Assembly (NCBI GenBank): GCA_023101725.1
Contig: JALJCO010001098.1
Coordinates: 1,736,001-1,800,000, forward strand
DNA length: 64,000 bases
From: Atherinomorus stipes
Lineage: Eukaryota; Chordata; Actinopteri; Atheriniformes; Atherinidae
Reading direction: 5' to 3'
Both the position numbers and the translations under genes were made by a program. Of this stretch, positions 23,055 through 34,619 are shown piece after piece; within the stretch, counting starts at the first letter, position 1, and every line of letters starts with the position of its first letter. The notes beneath the pieces are model-generated. The model did not search any database. It saw only the letters and a program-made list of their open reading frames with translations, and was not told the origin of the DNA.

Positions 23055-23195
23055 TTTCTCTGTCTTGGTCCTTGAGAGGCAGTTTTCTGCAGGTTTTAGA
23101 AGTTTGCCTGCTGCAACTTGACGTCAAGAGCAGGGGAACTTCCAAAACCTGCAGAATAGGGGCTCTCGAGGACCAGATTTGAGAATCCCTGCCTT
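23055..23195. repeat. Palindromic CCTGCAGG-type repeat (family P)
   Basis: Imperfect inverted repeat: TTGGTCCTTGAGAGGC with TCTGCAGGTTTTAGAAG on the left and AAACCTGCAGAAT with TCTCGAGGACCAGA on the right. This is a degenerate member of a roughly 200-bp family with at least seven more copies in the window. Confidence 0.75.
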
Positions 23196-23526
23196 AAAGC
23201 TATGCTAACTTACCTATGGGTGCAAAATTATTTGGAGTTCCCCACCCAGTTGTACCGAGTTCCCTGGACTATCCGGGTGTAAATGCACCCTTAAAATACT
23301 TGGACAATGTCTTGGATCTTTCTTGCACAATATCAGCTGTTTTGCTTTATTTGACCACCACTTCATTTACTGGGGGGCAAGTGAGCTTCCAAAACTTACA
23401 TGACTGAGTATGAGCAGATTAAAAGCCAAATATTCTGTCCCAGTAACAAACCAAGTTCAGAGACCAGTTGTAAAGTGGTGTTTTGTTCATCAGTGTGTTT
23501 TTGTGCTCTGTGGTTGCAACGATTCA

Positions 23527-23665
23527 GCTTTTTTTCTCACCATCCTTTCTCTCATCACATAACTGACCCTTCTCATCCCGCTCTCTCCTCTTTTTTTATT
23601 TTTTCTCTCCTCCCCTCACCTTCTCCCCCACACACCCCAACATACCACACCGCCGCCGATGACAG
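23527..23665 (+). promoter_or_regulatory. Extended AG-free splice acceptor region
   Basis: From 23527 to 23663 there is no AG dinucleotide, a 137-base exclusion zone. A consensus-like branch point CTGAC lies at 23563-23567, about 100 bases before the acceptor, followed by a T/C tract. The last 20 bases before the AG (CCGCCGCCGATGAC) are a poor polypyrimidine tract. Together this suggests a distant branch point; use of that branch point is inference. Confidence 0.5.
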
Positions 23666-23881
23666 GATGAAAAGTACTGGAGCCGGCGTGTGAAGAACAA
23701 CGAGGCGGCCAAGCGTTCGCGGGACGCCCGGCGGCTGAAGGAGAACCAGATCTCGGTGCGCGCCGCCTTCCTGGAGCGGGAGAACGCCGCCCTTCGCCAG
23801 GAGGTGGCCGACATGAGGAAAGAGCTGGGCCGCTGCAGGAACATCATCAACAAGTACGAGACCCGGCATGGAGACTTGTGA
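23666..23881 (+). CDS. dbp: bZIP exon of a DBP-like PAR bZIP factor (last coding exon)
   Basis: Seventy-one codons plus TGA (23879-23881), joining in phase 0 to the PAR exon so that VPDEQK continues into DEKYWSRR, as in DBP. The basic region is [19 protein letters not shown], including the N-x-x-A-A-x-x-S-R signature that contacts DNA. The zipper follows: [18 protein letters not shown], then [18 protein letters not shown], with heptad positions L, L, M, C, and the protein ends TRHGDL. Length and end point match the family. [12 protein letters not shown] and YWSRR favour DBP; the zipper ADMRKELG..R is closer to HLF, as expected for a fish paralogue, so dbpa versus dbpb is unresolved. One oddity is Val just before KNN, where I recall Tyr in mammalian DBP. 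The exon is GC-rich against an AT-rich background. Confidence 0.95.
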   Translation, partial: DEKYWSRRVKNNEAAKRSRDARRLKENQISVRAAFLERENAALRQEVADMRKELGRCRNIINKYETRHGDL

Positions 23882-25660
23882 GGCGGAAGGAGACGGAAGA
23901 AGATGAAGGAGGAAGGGGGCGGGAGGGGAAGAGGAGATGAGAAAAGGGTACAAGGCAACCCAACAACAGCAGCACTTTAGTTGAAGTGGTGAGGGAGAAG
24001 GCTGGAGTAGATCTGCAGTAAGCACTGTGTGACACCGGGCGCAAACACACGTGTGTTCAGAGTGTTTTAGTGCGTGTGCTGTGCTTCAGGATGTCATGAC
24101 AGGAAAGCACAGTGGCGCCATCTTTCCCCACCTAGTTTGACTCTTTGTACCCGCTGCTTGGCTGAATCCACACGACGTACTGTATCACCACCTCGCGACA
24201 CCTCGGCAGCTTCCGTCACCCTCGGTGCTGTGCTTACGCCCGATGTCGCACGGCGTTTTTTGCAGGTAGTGCGTTCCGGCCGCTGCTCTGGCCAGTTTAA
24301 ACAGGGTGTTGAATTCACAGTATACCAGTGAAATCTCACTTTTTAAGCTCAAGGCATGGACACAAGCCAGGAGAGGTCAGATGTGTGATTTTTTTTTTTA
24401 TGAATAGGACAAAAAAAACATGTATATTTTTGAACTTGGCAGGAAGGCAAGACTAGTCCAGCAAAGAGGAGGAGGCGGAGGAGGAAGTAGGGTTTTCATC
24501 CATACTGCAAAGAGATTTTGACAAAGGATTACTGTATATTTTTCTATTAGCAGATATATTTAGGAGGAGGATTTTGGAGATAATCTTTTGTATATTTTAT
24601 ATAAGGGGTTAGGGAGGGGCTGTAAGCTGGACAGTCACGGGGCCACATGACAAAGCGCTTTTTCTCTTCGCTGTTAAATGCTAAAATACAATCTATTTTC
24701 AATGTTACAGAGCTGGTTAGTCGGAGCTGGGGTGTAACAGAGAATGTATCACGGTTGAATCAGGTATTTCACACAGTGCGAGACAGGGCGAGGTATCTTA
24801 GTATCGATTGTTTTCTGTGTCGAAGGGAGTGGAGGCGCGGTAGAAAGAAGAAACAAAAACTGTATAGTTTTAAGAAATTTTTTTGTGTTTGTTTGCTTTC
24901 CTTGTGAGCTCGTTTAAGCACTTCAGTTCTTATCTTCTATTTGATTCCTTGTCTGACTTTAACTATTAACAGAGCTTTTGTTTTATGAAGGTGAAGGGGG
25001 AAAAAAAAAGGAGAGAGAAACAGGAAGTAATTAGCCATCAGAACAGCTGGATAGGAGCAGATGTTTGAGAATTAAAAAGCAAAAAGGAAAGCGGCAGCTT
25101 TCGCCGGCAGGTTTGGATTCGATGCGGTGAATGTCTCGCTCACACGTACTCTCTATTTACTCCTCGATCCGTTCCAGGAAGCGCAAAACTGTGACACTAA
25201 CTGGTTTTAGAGTTGGTGTGCTGAGATGGAACAGTGACTGAACCCTTCAGCATGCAGACACAAACACAGACACGCACAGTCCTCTCCATGGTTTTAACCC
25301 TTATTGTTGTTGTTGATGTTGTTATGGACTTTTATGGTGCTGATCTGATCTGATCCTCCACCTGACACACAAAGTCACAAACAAGCAGACAAAAATCAAA
25401 CTTACATACATGCAAACTTTCACCTCAAACACAGTACTGAACTGCCTATACCCTTTCTTTGTCTTTTATTCCTTTTTTTTGTTTATTTTCCTTTCTTTTG
25501 TTGCATATTGTATTGATGAATCATAAATAGATTTACACACAAACACTTGTCTATACCTCTCCTTCAAACTCTACCCACAGTGAGAAAGAGAAATGCACCC
25601 TATTGCTACTGTACCATACAACTGTACTATTGAATATTAAAGTATTCTCTCACTAGATAT
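23882..25660 (+). other. 3' UTR of the dbp-like gene
   Basis: Follows the stop codon without any splice need and has no coding potential. It is GC-rich at first, then A/T-rich with GGAGG clusters (24465-24575) and T runs, and ends in a TA-rich stretch near a poly(A) signal. It contains CACGTG at 24048-24053. PAR bZIP genes often have long 3' UTRs. The true end is not determinable by eye. Confidence 0.6.
25636..25641 (+). promoter_or_regulatory. Poly(A) signal ATTAAA
   Basis: Common variant hexamer 1,755 bases after the stop codon. The AT-rich flank makes chance occurrence possible, but the position fits a long 3' UTR. Confidence 0.45.
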
Positions 25661-25820
25661 ATATACATATATTATATATATATGTGTAAATGATATATGC
25701 TTGAAATATGTGATTATAGTTGTAACATACATAATTGAATATATTCCTGAAAAACCCGCTGAAATCATTTTGTCAGTTTTCTCTCAGGTGTTTTTGTCTG
25801 AGGTATTAAATATGCATATT

Positions 25821-25826
25821 AATAAA
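25821..25826 (+). promoter_or_regulatory. Poly(A) signal AATAAA
   Basis: Canonical hexamer followed within about 20 bases by a 23-base A run (about 25840-25862) and T-rich sequence. Alternative downstream cleavage point to the ATTAAA at 25636. Confidence 0.4.
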
Positions 25827-25862
25827 AAAAAAATACACGCAAAAAAAAAAAAAAAAAAAAAA

Positions 25863-26533
25863 TCTTTGATCCAATTCCAGAATTTGTGGTTTGATCTGAT
25901 TTATTTTGTTAGAGGGAAGCTGTATTTTTTACGTTTCCTGCTTTGTTGCTATGGTTTATTTTTAACCCTTTTTTTTACTAACTCACCAGCAGGGGGCACA
26001 CAACTCTCTCCACAGACCAGCTGACTCACTAAGCTCCGCCCCCTCAGTCACTGTTGCTAAGCTTCTCATGCTCTGCACTCCAGAACTCCCCACATAAGCT
26101 GCTTCTCAAAGTCAAAGAATGACCTTAAAGTTAACTGTAAAAATCCGTAAAATTACGGATGCCTATCTGAACACCACATCGCTAAATCTTACTGACAAAT
26201 TGCTCCGATATTAAGGATATTCTTTCTAGGGTTTAATCCTTCATTTGGTGAAATTACAAGGAGGCTAATTTTTATCCTTGCAAATCTAAAAGCATCCAAA
26301 TTTATTGTAAATACCAAAAATGGTTCAGATGGAAGATAGATAAAAACTGATAGATGTAAATTCACAATTTTTTGTTTCCAACTTAAATTTGTAGCTGTTA
26401 ACAAAATAAATGTAAATAAAAATAGTTTAATTTATCATTAAAACCTGTTTTTATTGGTATCTAGTCACTATACTAAATAACTGTAGCCACATTTATACCA
26501 CCAGGTGAGAGGTGAGAACCCTCTGAGCTTTAA
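25863..26533. other. Sequence just beyond the dbp 3' end
   Basis: No gene or recognised repeat. A CAGCAGGGGGC motif at 25987-25997 resembles part of a CTCF site (CCASCAGGGGGC) and deserves a motif scan. Confidence 0.3.
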
Positions 26534-26753
26534 AACTGCACTACCATAGAAGAAGACAGTGTTGAGGAAGTTACCTGTAGTGTAGCCATCGCTGCACCTG
26601 AAGCCTCTCTACTCACAGATGGAAACATGTTTATGTCTGGAAGAATTTTGGCCCCTGACGGCCACCATCCATTCACAGATGCGCTTGGTATTTGAAATAT
26701 TTTCTGTTCCCATCTTTACCACTAGATGTCAGTAATTCTTGCACACTGTACAT
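26534..26753 (-). mobile_element. TTAA-flanked MITE (family C), copy 2
   Basis: Inverted relative of 8520-8729; ends CACACTGTACAT and is flanked by TTAA at 26530-26533 and 26754-26757. Shared landmarks are ACCACTAGATGTCAGTAATT and CACAGATGGAAACATG. Its left terminus is more degraded than the right. Confidence 0.7.
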
Positions 26754-26757
26754 TTAA

Positions 26758-29700
26758 AATGGTTGCCATTTTAACACGTTATATCAAAGACGAGCCCAAG
26801 CTGCTTGCTATTTCACAGCCTTGTCAGTTTTCCAGCTGGTGGGACCCCCGCCATAATCTAAACCTGCTTGGCAGGACTGTGGTTTTTGAATGTAAGGAGG
26901 GAGTCTTTCCTCCCCTCGGACAGGAGCATCCTTGACTTTGAGAAGCACATTTAGTTCAGCAGTAAAAAGGATTCCCATCCAACACGAGGCTGACATGGAA
27001 GTGCCTTAAAGTGCTGCCTCCACAACATCTCCGGCTCTGACAGGCTCCCATTTTTTTTAAAAACCATCAAATTCTTCAATTTTAAGCCAATATATAATTT
27101 TTAAACACAAAACCAGTTGGACTTATTGTTTGATCAATGCATGGGTTTATGTTGTATACTCAAAAATACATCCTCACCACCTTCTTGTCTTCTGGCACCA
27201 GAAAGCCCACAAATTGATAGTTAAATGCTTAACTGGAAGCTTTATGAACCAATCGACTTTGTCAAAGCAGCTCCGCTCACCATTAGCCTGTTTATACTCA
27301 GTCACTACAATCATACAGATAACATGGCAACAGCTGCAGTTTTACCTTTTGAAATTCAAATATTCACTGTGGGAGATGTAGTTAGTTTTCTTGCCTTATA
27401 CCAGGCTCATTACGCTCTGTTGCCAGCTTTAGTCAAACACTGCCTCCATTCTCAGACTTCTGCTGAGAACAATGCTATTTTTTCCCAACGAGTTACAAGG
27501 AACTTATGTATCTGTGGCCATATATTTGAAATATTAGGGAGGAAAACACACACAGAGCTTAAATTGTCCCCACTGATGAGCACTGCTTGAAAAAGCTTAA
27601 CAACAGCTTGACAGTCAGGAAAGCCCCCCCCCATGTTGCTAATCGGATAACTGGTTTTGTTCCTGCGTCACTCATTGGACCCTAAATTTTAACCAGAGAA
27701 GCTTTCATGTCCCAACGCCTGAAGAATCAGCCGTCTCAGTGGAGCAGGTGGAGTAGGCGATCCAGACCTACAGTTGCAAATTTTCCAGCTGATGTTGCTC
27801 AGTAAACACCAATCAGATGAAGCTTTGCTTAAAGAATAACTGCATTTCTTTGGGGATACCTCAAAAATACATGTGAATTACACCTGGCATTGTCTTTGCC
27901 ATGGTTTTTTTTTTATTTTTGTATGAGATATTCAAAAATCTACTGTTTAAAAGCAATGCCTCATGTTGATTACAGATCTGATTGGACAGTCACTCAAAGG
28001 GGGAGGGGTTTAGTGAATTGTTCTAACTGACAAATGGTTATTTACACATGGTAACTTTACCTTTTTTGGTTTGTTTCTTATTTCACGCACACAGTTCCAA
28101 TTATTCAGATTTTTCTCGAAGTCAAAAGTTCTTTTCAGAAGATTCATGCAGCTTATTTTCTTCAGTGGAAGCTGGGAATTGATTTTTTACACAAATCCCC
28201 TTTGATTCCCACCACCAACTTTCATTTGATTTCCCTAGAGCATATGTAATCCTTCTTTTCGGGGAGGTGGGGGTGTCTATTTTTTGGATGTTCAACCTTG
28301 AGACACAAACTTTTGAATTTGAATCCCTGTAAGATAAGTCTCAGAGCTTCTTACGCTTTCACGTGGAAATGGAAGAACAAAAGTCGTGTGCTTTCTTATG
28401 ATATCTGGGATTTGGGAATTTCTTCACACATGTTTCAGAAACTTTTTGACAGTGCTATTTTTCTATGTAATTGTGTTGTTGAGCGTGATGCAACTTTTTC
28501 TGGCGGGCGTTTGAGGCCCCCCCCCTCCCCTTCATGTGGTGGCAGTGACAGTAAAACGGCATTGCGGGTTATAATGACAATAATAATAATAATGATAACA
28601 ATAATGTACACAGCCTTGTTATTTCTTCTTCAACTTTGTGGATTCTCAAGCTAACTTCTCCTTGTTGTGACTGTTATGAACTACAAGTTCCATGAATGCA
28701 CCACTACCTGGACTTCTTACTAGTATTGTGTGCTGTCCACAGGGATGATGGCATATGTGATCTTTCTTTTCCCGCCAAACACCAATAAAAGCTAATCTTG
28801 ATTCACTGAGAGAGCTTTTCCAGTGTCTTGCTGTGTGATCTGAAAGTAACTATCGAAGGTCATAATCTGAAGGCACTTTAGTGGACAAAAGGACAAAAAA
28901 AAGGTGCCAAAAAAGAGTTAAATGTATGTTTTAATGGTTTAAAATGTATATAATGAAAATGTATAATGTTTTTCTTGATAACAAATGTCATAAAAAGTTA
29001 AAAACAACCCTTTTTTACTTTTTTTGGCCCATGGCTGTTTGTGAGTCTGACAGCAAACGCTGCTTTATAAGAAAGTCTGCATAACGAGACGTGTTAGTCC
29101 ACAGGGCTTCCTTCCTGTGTGAGACATGGTGTTTTTCTATTTGTATTACCTTGGAGGACATCAGTCCTTCACTTTTGCTCATGTTCAGCTGTGTATAGTA
29201 AACAAAACTACTAATAACTTCGCCAGGGTAAAGAAAAGGCCGTGTCTTGGATTATAATATGTGTTTTGTGCAATGGTTTCCCTTGCAGGGTGGCAAACTA
29301 TGCAAGGTACCCAGTGTGTCCTGACAAAGCAGCATTAAAAAAAAAAAAAGGAAGAAAAGCCCAAACCTGCCACGGGGTTGTATTACTCTCCATTATTTCT
29401 GCCCATTTTTGTATTCCTTACTTGTATTTAGACTTATTCCCTGACTACATTATCCAACTGCTGGAAATACTCACCGAGGGACCGAACATGAACTAATCTG
29501 CTGCTTATGATAAGGTGAAATAGATGCTTCCCTTTCATCTTGGATGGGAAATTACTGAATCTTGGGGGAAAAAAAAATAATCAGGTGTTCAGATGTGAAC
29601 CCAGATGTTTCTCCCACAGCTTCGCCCTGACAGTCGATCACATGTACTGGGCTCTTTTTCAGACAATCTTTATTAATCACTAATGAGTGAGTTTTTATTG

Positions 29701-31299
29701 GACAGTATCAACTGTCAACCTGCGTCCCTGCCTCCCCATCTGTGGTGAAACAGTCAGAGGACTTTAATCATTCTAGTGCGGTAACACAGTGTGTTGAAAT
29801 AAACTAAATAATCAGGGTGTGAAGCACAAGTTTGATTACAAGATAACATTATTAGTTTGATGGATAATAACTCTATAGTTATAATATTTTTATACAGTTT
29901 TGATTTGATTTGATCCAGAAACCTGCGACTGATACTGTATGAGGCAATATCACATTAATTTAACACGAATATTTCCATTCATATCACAATCCCCGAAAGC
30001 AACTCAAACATAGTTATTTTTGTTCCTGAGCCCAGTTTAAAGATGATAAATCTAAATGAAAATCATCTTTTCCTGTGACAGCGCTCCACGTTCTGTTTAT
30101 TGAGCTTTACAGCTTTCACATCATTAAGGGGGAAAATAGAAAGAATAAATTTCTATTCGTTTACACATTAAACAGGATGATGTGTAAAACATTTGTAGAC
30201 ACAAGTTATAATTAGAAGGTAATACAATCTTTAACATGTAGCTAAATAATAGACAAACAAATAAATGAAAAAATAAGGGCAGGAGACTTAAAATGAAACC
30301 ACATTTTATAAATAGTAATTTTATTGACATCTTACAGATTTTTTTCCCCCATTTTGGGACAATGCCATCGACTCATAAATTATTAATTTGATTATTTAGT
30401 GGAGATCGGTTCATTGTTGTGCAGAGCTGAAAGGCATGGCGCTGAATGGCTGTCCCGGTTAGCTAGAGAATGAAAGAGGCTTCCATGTTTATTCAGTTTC
30501 TTTTTTTCAGACAAAGTTAAAGTGGAAGACGTTTTGACCAGCCAGTGGAAACTTAAAATAAAAGACAAAATTAACTGTTTTGATTTAATTTGAGTGTTTC
30601 AATGAGATATTTACTGATAAATACAGATTTCTTCTTTTAAATGCATCTGAATTTCTCTAAATCGCATCTATATTTATGACCAACAGGTCATAAATCCCAC
30701 AAAGTTTAGATCTTTTTTCTTTCATATTTGTGGCTTATTAGTTAAATATTTGGTTTTTTTTTTTTAAGCATCTGATATTCAAACACTTTAAATTTTGGTG
30801 ATGGCATTTCAGTGCTGAATTTATGTGTTGGTAAAGACTGAAATCTGTGTTTTTTGTTCTGGTATGAAGTGTTTGCTTCATATGTGGTTACCTTACTGTT
30901 GGTTGTGCCTCCTCAGCTTCACTTTGCAGGCAAATCTGGATTTTGTAACTCCAAATAACTAAATAATATAGTGAATATAACAGCACAAATTTAAAGCAAA
31001 GTCCTGCAGAAAGTGCAGAGCTGGCACTTTAATCTGTTTTATTTTCTCCCTAAATGTTTTCCAGTACGACCTTTACATCCAAAGCTTTTGGATGGAAAGG
31101 TTTGTTCCGCAGCACAGATGTATAAATGATTCTGTGTGTTAATAAATGTGATCTGAAGCCTCCGTGTGAGTTAAAAACTAAACAATGACGTAAATCTTTT
31201 CCACAGAAAGCAGCAGCGGGACCTTCAGGAGGCTCCTCTCAGCTCAGAGATCAGATCATCAAAGATGGAGTGTGTTTGTGTCACGCTCTCATGTTCTTT
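26758..31299. other. Intergenic DNA, no gene recognised
   Basis: Frames here (for example 27225-27590 plus and 28298-28654 plus) have no recognisable domains and no splice context. AATAAA at 28784-28789 is followed by a T/G-rich stretch and could be an unrelated or very distal 3' end. CACGTG occurs at 28360-28365. A triplet AAT run lies at 28578-28594. The rest is AT-rich and mostly non-repetitive. Confidence 0.35.
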
Positions 31300-31660
31300 T
31301 CCACTCAACACGTGTGTTTATGTAGACGCGTGTCTTGATGTGTGTCTCCATGACTACTGCTATAACTTGTGGGTGTCTCTCAGCGAAGCCCCTCAACGAA
31401 AATGATGTAACACACACCAGCCCGACTCGTGTGCGCTGTGCGAGTGTGTGCGCGCGTGGGAGTGGAGCGCGTCACCACCTGTGTGCGGTGGGTTGTGTCA
31501 GCTGTTGGGTGGTGTTGGTGTCACCAGCTTCCCCCTCATCACGCCGCTCACCATCTGCCCAAGCTGGTGTCCATACGCGGAGCCAAAGCGTGCTAAGTTG
31601 GCCCGGGCCGAGCCGAGCCGTGCCGTGCCGAGCTGCCGTGGCTTACTGTACGTCTCTGCT
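31300..31660. promoter_or_regulatory. CpG-dense patch, candidate regulatory island
   Basis: A marked rise in G, C and CpG in an AT-rich surround, with CACGTG at 31309-31314, a CGTGTGCGCTGTGCGAGTG stretch and tandem GAGCC/GTGCC pentamers (about 31608-31632). Frames of 136 and 72 codons across it result from the composition and match nothing I know. It could be a promoter of an unannotated transcript or an old GC-rich repeat. Confidence 0.25.
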
Positions 31661-33329
31661 CTCTAATTATTCATGGTTATTGATTCTGAGAAACAGGGAA
31701 GTGCAAAGAAACATTGCTGTGGAAAAAATCTTTGCAGGTAATTAAAGTGTTACATTAAAAAAAAAAAAAAATCTATTACAATAAAAAAAAAAAATCTTAT
31801 TTTTCAGCACTATTTTTCTACGTGAGTTGCTTTTCCATCATGATAGTATTCTCCAGCTTTGTGGAAGAGCAGACCTTTGTGCTCTCAGGTGATACAACCC
31901 TGCTGCATCAATGCTAGCAGCTCTCTGAAGAAGCTACATGTACTTTAACAGATGCAATATCCACAAGGTCAGCAGTGAAAAGCACAGTAAAATCAAAATA
32001 AGTAAAATATGAACAGTGGGGGGCAGCATGTTACCATAAAGCAGCGGTGCTGGTGTCCACTGCCTATGAAAAGAAGCAAGTTCACATTTCTTAGAGGCTA
32101 TATGGATTATTTTTCTTACAACCTCTTGTTTTAAATATAAAATATGATGAGAATGAAGGATGCATGAAAACCTAAAGACAGCAAATGACGATCTTGAGTT
32201 TGACTTATAAAAGTATTTTGGAAATGAGGTGAAATAAAATGAAATTAATGAAAAATACTTTATTTATCCCAGAGAGGAATTGCTACATTTTATTGAATAT
32301 TTACAATACATCACATTTAATATTAAGTTGTCAGCATCGGGGTAATTAGAGCACATTTATGACTTTGCTGAGGCTGTTTCTGACTGTTGCAGTTTCCCCA
32401 CAACCACATGAACCCGGTCTCACTGCTGCTTGCACAATGCAGGAGGAGGGAGAGACGGAGCTGCTGCCACATTCCTGACTGACAGAGATTCCTCAGAGCA
32501 GCATGCAAAGGGAATACGCTACCGTATGATAGACTTGGGGAAATGCTCATTGGTAGTCATCACACTTCTCCAAAATATTGCAGTTCCCATTTTTCCTCTT
32601 CCCAACTTTACAGCTTGTCAATATGTTTGTATTTTTTTTTTGTTTGTTTGTTTGGAGTAAATCCACTCATTTGTGTGTTTCTGGTCAAGATTTCCACAGC
32701 ACTTCTTTTCAAATCAGAAAACAGCTAAGCATATACTTCTTTTCCGTGGCTTTCGGCTGCTAGAAATGAGCTCAGAGTATACTTTTGGATTAGAATTCTT
32801 CTTTTATTTCTTTTTTTAAAAAAACAAACAAATGCATTTTATTTAAATTTTTTTTATTCCCTTTTCAAAATTGTCCTTTTAAAATATATTTCACCGTAAA
32901 CTTTTATGTGTGGTTTTTTATGATGTTGTAAAGCACTTTGGTCAACCGCGGTTGTTTTAAGTTTACTATAGAATTAATTTGAATTTGAAAGTTTAGTTTA
33001 TGTTGGATCCATGTTGCCATATTGGTTACAGACTTTTAAGGTATTTCTAAGACAGGAAGCTAGAACTTGGATTGAAAATTCCTACAGATTCAGACCGATT
33101 ACTCAAATATACATGAATGAAGAAAAATAGCAAGTTAAATGAAGTGTGGCTGCTTAAATAATTAGAAAATGTAAAGAGAACTAAGCCTTCTGTATGAGAG
33201 GTAGAATATCTTAAAGAAGCAAATAAGTCATGTTGCCTTTGTTTATTGCTTAAATAAATAATGACTGAGGGTACAATGATTCTGTATTGTTGTTGTGAGT
33301 TAGTGAAATTCCAGGTCCATGTATATATG
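31661..33329. other. AT-rich intergenic DNA
   Basis: No gene recognised. A TACTTTATTTATCCCAGAG tract at 32259-32277 resembles the tail of a common fish retroposon. Confidence 0.35.
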
Positions 33330-33331
33330 TA

Positions 33332-34617
33332 CAGTGGGTACGGAAAGTACTCGGACCCCTTTAAACTTTTCACTCTTTGTTTCATTGCAGCCATTTGCCA
33401 AAATCGAAAAAGTTAATTTTATTCCTCATTAATGTACACTCAGCACCCCATCTTGACAGAAAAAAAAACAAAACAGAAATGTAGAAATTTTTGCAAATTT
33501 ATTAAAAATGAATGAGATGGTTCTACTCCTTCACTGGAGTCCAGCTGTGTTTAATTAAACTGATTGGACTTGATTAGGAAAGACACACACCTGTCTATAT
33601 AAGACCTTCCAGCTTACAGTGGATGTCAGAGCAAATGAGGTGGAAGGAACTGTCCAGGGAGCTCAGAGACAGAATTGTGGCGAGGCAAAGATCTGGACAA
33701 GGTTACAAAAGAATTTCTGCAGCACTAAAGGCTCCTAAGAGCACGGTGGCCTCCATAGTCCTTAAATGGAAGAAGTTTGGGACGACCAGAACTCTCTAAC
33801 CCATCCTTCCAGCCAAACTGAGCAATCGTGAGAGAGGTAAAGAAGAAGCCAAAGATCACTGTGACTGAGCTCCAGAGATGCAGTAGGGAGATGAGAGAAA
33901 GTTTCACAAAGTCAACTATCACTGCAGACCTCCACCAGTCGGGGCTTTATGGCAGAGTGGCCCGATGGAAGCCTCTCCTCAGTGCAGACATATGAAAGCC
34001 CGCATAGAGTTTTACCAAAAAACACATGAAGGACTCCCAGACTGTGAGAAATAAGATTCTCTTGTCTGATGAGACCAAGATTGAACTTTTTGGAGTTATT
34101 TCTGAGCGATATGTGGAGAAAACCAGACACTTCTCATCACCTGCCCAATGCAATCCCAACAGTGAAACATGGTGGTGGTAGCATCATGCTATGGGGGTGT
34201 TTTTCAGCTGCAGGGACAGGACAACTGGTTGCAGTTGAAGGAAAGATGAATGCGGCCAAGTACACCACCGTTCACCATCCAACCTGACAGAACTGGAGAG
34301 GATCTGCATGGAAGAATGCAGAAGATCCCAAATCCAGGTGTGGAACACTTGTTGCATCATTCCGAAGAAGAATCATGGCTGTACGAGCTCAAAAGGTGCT
34401 TCTACCCACACTTACGACCATGTGTTATATCAGTTTTTCTTTTTTAATAAATTTGCAAAAATTTCTACATTTCAGTTTTTTTTTCTGTCAAGATGGGGTG
34501 CTGAGTGTGCATTAATGAGAAATACTGTATAATGAACTTTTTTGAATTTGGCAAATGGCTACAATAAAACAAAGTTTGAAAAGTTTAAAGGGGTCTGAAT
34601 ACTTTCTGCACCCACTG
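33332..34617 (+). mobile_element. Tc1-like transposon, internally deleted
   Basis: Inverted terminal repeats start CAGTGGGTACGGAAAGTA and end TTTCTGCACCCACTG, with TA at 33330-33331 and 34618-34619, the Tc1/mariner target duplication. The terminal repeats are long, about 170 bases each, sharing the inner blocks TTTTTGCAAATTTATT and CCCCATCTTGACAG. The total of 1,286 bases is short for a Tc1 element because part of the transposase is deleted. Confidence 0.95.
33635..34420 (+). pseudogene. Tc1 transposase relic inside the 33.3-kb element
   Basis: Begins at ATG 33635 with MRWKELSRELRDRIVARQRS, the helix-turn-helix start of Tc1 transposases, and reaches a premature stop after KWKKFGTTRTL. Later blocks survive in other frames: [11 protein letters not shown] (first catalytic Asp region, about 34060-34100) and [20 protein letters not shown] (about 34170-34230). 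The SPDLNPIEHLW block with the last catalytic residue is missing, and the C-terminal RRRIMAVRAQK-like end follows directly. The copy is inactive. Confidence 0.9.
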
Positions 34618-34619
34618 TA

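Larger units (their letters stand above)
20385..23665 (+). other. Last coding intron of the dbp-like gene
   Basis: Phase-0 intron of 3,281 bases with GT at 20385 and AG at 23664-23665. Between 20890 and 21430 lies a non-repetitive, moderately GC-rich stretch that looks unlike the surrounding AT-rich DNA and might be a conserved noncoding element. Downstream it contains an inverted copy of dispersed repeat D (22417-23029) and a palindromic repeat (23055-23195). The 3' end has no AG between 23527 and 23663 and its strong pyrimidine tract (about 23570-23630) lies well upstream of the acceptor. Confidence 0.85.

Noticed and set aside
23573..24050. Minus-strand frames of 150, 120 and 67 codons over the bZIP exon
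   Set aside because: Shadow frames of the GC-rich plus-strand exon and its pyrimidine-rich acceptor; no domain.
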